Of a DNA stretch of 48,467 bases, positions 44,052 to 48,467 are shown in pieces. The DNA lies in contig NZ_AOJL01000051.1 of the NCBI RefSeq assembly GCF_000337035.1, positions 18,714-67,180 on the forward strand. Reading direction: 5' to 3'. Position numbers and translations under genes: made by a program. The stretch comes from Halorubrum coriense DSM 10284. GTDB lineage: Archaea > Halobacteriota > Halobacteria > Halobacteriales > Haloferacaceae. The notes beneath the pieces were generated by a model. It made no database searches, was not told the origin of the DNA, and saw only the letters and a list, made by a program, of their open reading frames with translations. The stretch's first letter is position 1; each line of letters begins with the position of its first letter.

Positions 44052-45302
44052 GTGATGACTACCGACGAGAGCGAGACGCGGCGGCGACGCGCCCGGTCAC
44101 ACACCCGACGGCGGTTCCTGACGGCGGCCGGGGCGGCCGGGGCCGTCGCGCTCGCCGGCTGTAGCGCGGAGCAGGTCGACGACGGCGGTGACGGTGGCGA
44201 CGGATCCGGAGACGGCGAGGACGGGTCCGGAGGCGGCGGAAACGAGACGGACGACGGCGGCGACGGCGAGGGGGAGACGCCGACGCTGACGGTGGCGACG
44301 TACTCCAGCTTCATCGACGCGCCCTCCGTGAGCCCCGGCGAGTGGCTCAAAGAGGAGTTCGAGAGCCGGTACGACGCCGAGCTGGAGTGGGCGACGCCCG
44401 ACAACGAGGTGAACTACTACGTCGAGCGCGCCGCCTCGGGGACCGACGTCGACGCCGACGTCTACGTCGGGCTCACGACGGAGGACCTCGTGCGCGTCGA
44501 CGAACAGCTCGACGGCGACCTCTTCGCCGAGGCGGGCGAGGTCGACGGCCGCGACACCGTCAAGGAGGGGCTCCGGTTCGACCCGTTCGACCGGGCGGTC
44601 CCGTTCGACACCGGGTACGTGAGCCTCGTGTACGACAGCACGACCGCGGAGGCCCCCGAGACGTTCGACGGGCTCCTCGACGACGAGCACGCGGGAGCGC
44701 TCATCGCGCAGAACCCCGGGGCCTCCTCCACCGGGCGCGCGTTCCTCCTCCACACGATCAGCCGCTTCGGCGACGGCGGCGTCGCGAGCGACGGCGACGG
44801 GGAGGCGGTCTCGGGCGAGGACGGCGACCCCGACTACGACTACCTCGACTACTGGGCGGACCTCCAAGACAACGACGTGCGCGTGCTGGGGTCGTGGGAC
44901 GACGCGTACGCGGCCTGGAGCGAGGGCGAGGCCCCGATGGTCGTCTCCTACTCCACCGACCAGGTGTTCGCGAACATGGAGGGCGCGGACCTCGACGAGC
45001 ACCAGATCCGCTTCCTGAACGACCAGGCGTACGCGAACCCCGAGGGGATGGCCGCCTTCGCCGACGCGGACGAACCCGACCTCGCCCGGCAGTTCATGTC
45101 GTTCATGCTGGAGCCGGACGTCCAGGGCGAGATCGCCCAGCGCAACGTCGCGTTCCCCGCGGTCGAGGGCGCGGACCTGCCGAGCGACTACGCGGAGCTG
45201 GCACAGGAACCGGCCGACCCGGTGACGTTCACCTACGACGAGCTCCAGGGCTCGGTCGACGCGTGGGTCGAGGCCTGGGAGCGGCAGTTCGCCGGGAACT
45301 AA
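44052..45302 (+). CDS. thiB: Thiamine-type ABC transporter substrate-binding lipoprotein
   Basis: 416 residues. A Tat signal with lipobox (RRRFLTAAGAAGAVALAGC, Cys36) is followed by a Gly/Asp-rich linker of about 40 residues, then a type II solute-binding domain. TLTVATYSSFIDAPSVSPG, DADVYVGLTTEDLV, and VPFDTGYVSLVYDS match ThiB of bacteria, pointing to thiamine or its phosphates. The start at ATG 44052 has CCCTTATGTA about 28 bases upstream. First gene of the importer operon with thiP and the ATPase. No TPP riboswitch was recognised upstream. The ACCGAGT heptamer occurs twice just before the start (44034-44050). Confidence 0.88.
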   Translation: MMTTDESETRRRRARSHTRRRFLTAAGAAGAVALAGCSAEQVDDGGDGGDGSGDGEDGSGGGGNETDDGGDGEGETPTLTVATYSSFIDAPSVSPGEWLKEEFESRYDAELEWATPDNEVNYYVERAASGTDVDADVYVGLTTEDLVRVDEQLDGDLFAEAGEVDGRDTVKEGLRFDPFDRAVPFDTGYVSLVYDSTTAEAPETFDGLLDDEHAGALIAQNPGASSTGRAFLLHTISRFGDGGVASDGDGEAVSGEDGDPDYDYLDYWADLQDNDVRVLGSWDDAYAAWSEGEAPMVVSYSTDQVFANMEGADLDEHQIRFLNDQAYANPEGMAAFADADEPDLARQFMSFMLEPDVQGEIAQRNVAFPAVEGADLPSDYAELAQEPADPVTFTYDELQGSVDAWVEAWERQFAGN

Positions 45303-45329
45303 GCGCGTGACGGGCGAGAGACCGAACGC

Positions 45330-47165
45330 GTGACGGGAGCCGACGGCGATCGGGCGACGGACGGCGACCGCGGTGGCCGAGGGGGCCGCGCGGCCCGCCT
45401 GCGAGAGCGCGTCGAGTCGAACGCGCTGACCGCGCTCGCGGTCCTCACCAGCGCCGCGCTCGTCGTCGCCTTCTACTACCCGACCGCGACGGTCCTGGTC
45501 GAGGCGGTCGTCGTCGACGGCGTCTTCACCCTCGGCGTCTTCGCCGAGGTTCTCACCGACCCGTTCTACTTCGGCGAGCTTGCGCGGCTGCTGTCGGGCG
45601 AGTCGCCGGCCGCGGTCGCGCGGGCGCTGCTCTCTCCGGACCGCCGGCTGGGGATCGTCGGCTTCACCGCGTATCAGGCGGTCCTCTCGACGGTCGCGAG
45701 CGTCGCCCTAGGCCTCCCGGCGGCCTACCTGCTCGCGCGGTTCGAGTTCCCCGGCCGGCGGACGCTGCGCTCGCTCACCATCGTCCCGTTCGTCCTGCCG
45801 TCGATCATGGTCGCGGTCGGGTTCGTCGCCACGTTCGGCGACAACGGCACGCTGAACGCCGCGCTGGGCGCGCTCGGTCTCCCGCCGGTCGACCTCCTCT
45901 TCACCCTCGAAGCCGTGGTGATCGCCCACGCGTTCTACAACGCGCCGCTCGTGGCGCGCGTGACGACCGCGGCGTGGGAGTCGGTGGACGCGAGCGCGGT
46001 CGAGACCGCCCGGAGTCTTGGGGCCGGCCCGGTCCGCGCGTTCGTCGACGTGGTCGCGCCGCAGGTGTACCCGGCCGTGCTGACGGGCGCGGCGCTCACC
46101 TTCGTGTTCACCTTCGGGACCTTCCCCATCGTCCTCGCGCTCGGGGGGTTCCAGCTGGCGACCGTCGAGGTGTTCGTCTACCGGCTCGTGCGCGACCTGA
46201 GCTACGCCGAGGCGGCCGCGCTGGCGATCGTCGAACTCGTGGTCTCGCTGGGGGTCCTCCTCGCGTACCTCCGGTACGAGGCCCGGAACGCGACGAGCAC
46301 GCGCGGCGCGCGACCCCTGTCCCGACGCTCGCTGGTTCCGCCCGCGCCGACGCTCCGCGAACTGCTCCCGCGGGCGGGGCTGGCCGCCTACGTCCTCGTC
46401 GCCGGCGTGATCTTCCTCGCGCCGATCGCGTCGATGATCCTCGCGTCGGTGACCGGCGGCGACGGGGCGCTCACGCTCGACCACTACCGGTTCCTGGTCG
46501 AGCGCCAGCGGACGGGGGCGGCGTTTCAGGTGCGGCCGTGGCCCGCTATCCGGAACTCGCTGGCGTTCGCGGCGGCCGCGACGCTGCTCGCGCTCCCGAT
46601 GGGCGTCGTCGTCGCGGTGTTGACCACGCGCCGGTACCGCGGGCGGACGCTGGTCGACGCGGCCGCGATGGCCCCGCTCGCGGTGTCCGGGATCATCGTC
46701 GGGCTCGGACTCCTGCGGGGGCTCGTCTTCGGCGTCGAGATCGCGGGATGGCGGATCGCCGCGAGCGGCGCGGTCGCCATCGTCGTCGCGCACGCGGTCT
46801 CGGGCTACCCGTTCGTCGTGCGGACCGTCTCGCCCGGGCTCTCCGGGCTGGACCGCTCGCTCGTCGAGTCCGCGCGGGCGCTCGGAGCCTCGCGGGCGCG
46901 GGTGATCCGGGACGTGGAGCTCCCGCTCGTGTGGCCCGCGGTCGTCGCGGGCGCGGCGTTCGCGTTCGCCATCTCGATCGGTGAGTTCACGTCGACGGTG
47001 GTGTTGGCGACCGGGGCCGACGCGTACACGATGCCCGTCGCGATCGAACGGTTCATCGGGCGGCGGCTCGGACCGGCGACCGCCATGGGCGTCGTCCTGC
47101 TCGTCGTCACCGGGCTGAGCTTCGTCGTCATCGAGCGCCTCGGGGGTGAGCACGGTGGGCTCTGA
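45330..47165 (+). CDS. thiP: Thiamine-type ABC transporter permease
   Basis: 611 residues with two fused permease domains (about 50-330 and 345-605), about twelve membrane segments in all, as in ThiP. Each half has the EAA loop that contacts the ATPase: VETARSLGAGPVRAFVDVV near 225 and VESARALGASRARVIRDVEL near 515. GTG start, 27 bases after thiB. A mini frame of eight codons (GTG at 45307) ends at TGA overlapping this start, and the ten bases GCGTGACGGG occur at both places. Confidence 0.9.
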   Translation: MTGADGDRATDGDRGGRGGRAARLRERVESNALTALAVLTSAALVVAFYYPTATVLVEAVVVDGVFTLGVFAEVLTDPFYFGELARLLSGESPAAVARALLSPDRRLGIVGFTAYQAVLSTVASVALGLPAAYLLARFEFPGRRTLRSLTIVPFVLPSIMVAVGFVATFGDNGTLNAALGALGLPPVDLLFTLEAVVIAHAFYNAPLVARVTTAAWESVDASAVETARSLGAGPVRAFVDVVAPQVYPAVLTGAALTFVFTFGTFPIVLALGGFQLATVEVFVYRLVRDLSYAEAAALAIVELVVSLGVLLAYLRYEARNATSTRGARPLSRRSLVPPAPTLRELLPRAGLAAYVLVAGVIFLAPIASMILASVTGGDGALTLDHYRFLVERQRTGAAFQVRPWPAIRNSLAFAAAATLLALPMGVVVAVLTTRRYRGRTLVDAAAMAPLAVSGIIVGLGLLRGLVFGVEIAGWRIAASGAVAIVVAHAVSGYPFVVRTVSPGLSGLDRSLVESARALGASRARVIRDVELPLVWPAVVAGAAFAFAISIGEFTSTVVLATGADAYTMPVAIERFIGRRLGPATAMGVVLLVVTGLSFVVIERLGGEHGGL

Positions 47166-48354
47166 GCGAGCGCCCGGCCGCGGCGGGCGCGAGGGCGCGG
47201 CCGGCGACGCCGACCCCGCCGACGCCCCGGTCGCGGTCGAACTCGACGGCGTCAGCAAGCGCTACGGCGGGACGACCGCCGTCGACGACGTGAGCCTCCG
47301 GGTGCGCGAGGGGGAGTTCTTCACGCTCGTCGGCCCCTCCGGCTGCGGGAAGACGACCACGCTCCGGCTGATCGCCGGGTTCGAGGAGCCGACGAGCGGG
47401 ACGGTCCGCTTCGCCGGCGAGTCGGTCGCGGGCGTGCCCCCTGAGGACCGCGACGTGGGCGTCGTCTTCCAGAGCTACGCGCTGTTCCCGCACATGACCG
47501 TCGGGGAGAACGTCGCGTACGGGCTCAACTTCGCCGACCCGCCCGCGGGCGTCACGCGCGACGAGCGCGTCGCGGAGCTGCTCGAACTGGTCGACCTCCC
47601 CGACGCCGCCGACCGCGACCCCGAGAGCCTCTCGGGCGGGCAACAGCAGCGGATCGCGATGGCGCGGGCGCTCGCGCCCGGCCCCGACGTGCTGCTCTTG
47701 GACGAGCCGATGAGCGCGCTCGACGCGCGGCTCCGCGAGCGGCTCCGCGCGCAGGTGAAGCGGATCCAGTCCGAACTGGGGATCACCACAATATACGTCA
47801 CCCACGACCAAGAGGAGGCGCTGGCCGTCTCCGACCGCGTCGCGGTGATGAACGACGGGAATCCGGAGCAGGTCGCGCCGCCGCGGACGGTGTACCGCGA
47901 GCCCGCCACGCGGTTCGTCGCGGAGTTCGTCGGCGACAACAACGTGTTCGCGGGCCGCGTCACGGGTTCGTCCGACGAAGGCGAACTCGCGGTCGACGTC
48001 GACGGCGGCGACGAGACGCTCCGCGTTGGGGTCGGGAGCGACGGGGTGGCGGGAGACGCGGCCGCGACGCGGTCCCCCGAAGTCAGCGACCGGATCGCCT
48101 TCTGCGTCCGCCCGGAACACCTCCGTGTCGCGAGCGCGGACGAAGCCGCGGGTCACGAGACCGCCGCCCCCGCGGGCGAGAACGCCCTCCGCGCGACCGT
48201 CGCCAGCGCGGAGTTCCTCGGCGAGACGACGCGCGTCACGCTCGACTGGGGCGACCGCGAACTGCTCGTCCGGGCCGTGGATCCCCTCGACGGCGCGGTG
48301 ACGGTCGGGTTCGACCCGGGCGACGCGCACGTGATCGACGTGGATCAGCGCTAA
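47146..48354 (+). CDS. thiQ: Thiamine-type ABC transporter ATP-binding protein
   Basis: 402 residues: an ABC ATPase (about 25-250) and a C-terminal TOBE-like regulatory region (about 255-402). Walker A GPSGCGKTT near 64, Q-loop VFQSYALFPHM, signature LSGGQQQR near 158, Walker B VLLLDEPMSALD near 180. Bacterial ThiQ is about 230 residues, so this is the longer PotA/FbpC-like kind; the thiamine role rests on the neighbours. The start is GTG 47146 inside thiP (20-base overlap); a second GTG at 47155 has GGGGGTGAG five bases upstream and is equally possible. Confidence 0.87.
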   Translation: MSTVGSERAPGRGGREGAAGDADPADAPVAVELDGVSKRYGGTTAVDDVSLRVREGEFFTLVGPSGCGKTTTLRLIAGFEEPTSGTVRFAGESVAGVPPEDRDVGVVFQSYALFPHMTVGENVAYGLNFADPPAGVTRDERVAELLELVDLPDAADRDPESLSGGQQQRIAMARALAPGPDVLLLDEPMSALDARLRERLRAQVKRIQSELGITTIYVTHDQEEALAVSDRVAVMNDGNPEQVAPPRTVYREPATRFVAEFVGDNNVFAGRVTGSSDEGELAVDVDGGDETLRVGVGSDGVAGDAAATRSPEVSDRIAFCVRPEHLRVASADEAAGHETAAPAGENALRATVASAEFLGETTRVTLDWGDRELLVRAVDPLDGAVTVGFDPGDAHVIDVDQR

Positions 48355-48365
48355 TTCCTGCGGTG

Positions 48366-48454
48366 GCGCGTGCCTGCGAGCGGCCGCCACCGGCGGCCGC
48401 GAAGCCAGCACGCGCGAGGGAGTCAGTCGCCGGAGCGAAGCGACGGCGACTGAC
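48366..48454. repeat. Nested hairpins at contig end, probable dispersed repeat
   Basis: Outer arms GCGCGTGC (48366-48373) and GCACGCGC (48408-48415) enclose an inner perfect stem GCGGCCGCC/GGCGGCCGC (48380-48388, 48392-48400; loop ACC). A second hairpin has arms GTCAGTCGCCG (48422-48432) and CGGCGACTGAC (48444-48454). Layout and words such as GCGCGAGGGAGTC and GACGAGGCTGGGG recall a family of intergenic repeats abundant in Halorubrum, from memory. The contig ends 13 bases later in seven G. Confidence 0.7.
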
Positions 48455-48467
48455 GAGGCTGGGGGGG

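Overview
The window looks like one contig of a haloarchaeon, most likely Halorubrum or a close relative; the genus is an inference. The DNA is very GC-rich and the proteins are strongly acidic. Many genes have a TATA-like box about 25-32 bases before the start codon, as expected for leaderless mRNAs. The content is archaeal and halophile-specific: TBP, RadA, LysW-dependent arginine synthesis, a double-domain TatC, lycopene cyclase with Brp, and many Tat-dependent lipoproteins. Both contig ends look like assembly artefacts or breakpoints: the left end begins with a transposase sequencing adapter, and the right end stops in a hairpin-rich probable dispersed repeat followed by a run of G.

Layout. 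0-8 kb: tbp, a small membrane protein, an XPD/DinG-like helicase, another small membrane protein, an HTH-ACT regulator, radA, and an ammonium transporter fused to a P-II signalling domain. 8-19.3 kb: hemL, then the whole arginine pathway as argGH, lysW-argX-argC-argB-argD-argE and argF. 19.4-24 kb: an EamA transporter in somewhat AT-richer DNA, then the divergent pair of TatC translocases. 24-31.7 kb: uvrA, a RidA-like protein, a MutS-like ATPase with an HhH domain, larE, a small membrane protein and serB. 31.8-34.8 kb: crtY-brp (lycopene to beta-carotene to retinal), then an acetyltransferase and its coupled partner. 34.8-41.4 kb: a lone fumarate-reductase-like flavoprotein, a YkgJ-type cysteine protein, hisB, an APC permease with a UspA protein, and hisA. 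41.5-48.4 kb: three exported proteins of unknown function and a thiamine-type ABC transporter (thiB-thiP-thiQ).

How genes work together. The arg genes form a complete LysW-carrier route: LysW is the carrier, ArgX attaches glutamate, ArgB, ArgC and ArgD convert it, ArgE releases ornithine, and ArgF, ArgG and ArgH finish arginine. CrtY and Brp give retinal. APC and UspA form a transporter-sensor pair, and thiB-thiP-thiQ form an importer.

Most interesting signals: (1) two arginine-rich mini-genes with good start signals, one before argG and one overlapping the argH stop upstream of lysW, which could be arginine leader peptides; (2) short upstream reading frames overlapping the start codons of amt and crtY, both genes for membrane proteins; (3) a LysW that has lost all four zinc cysteines; (4) a five-cysteine insertion in HemL; (5) several sharp palindromes in promoters (radA, the 3.5 kb gene, the APC permease, the tatC pair). 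No tRNA, rRNA, CRISPR array or insertion sequence was recognised.
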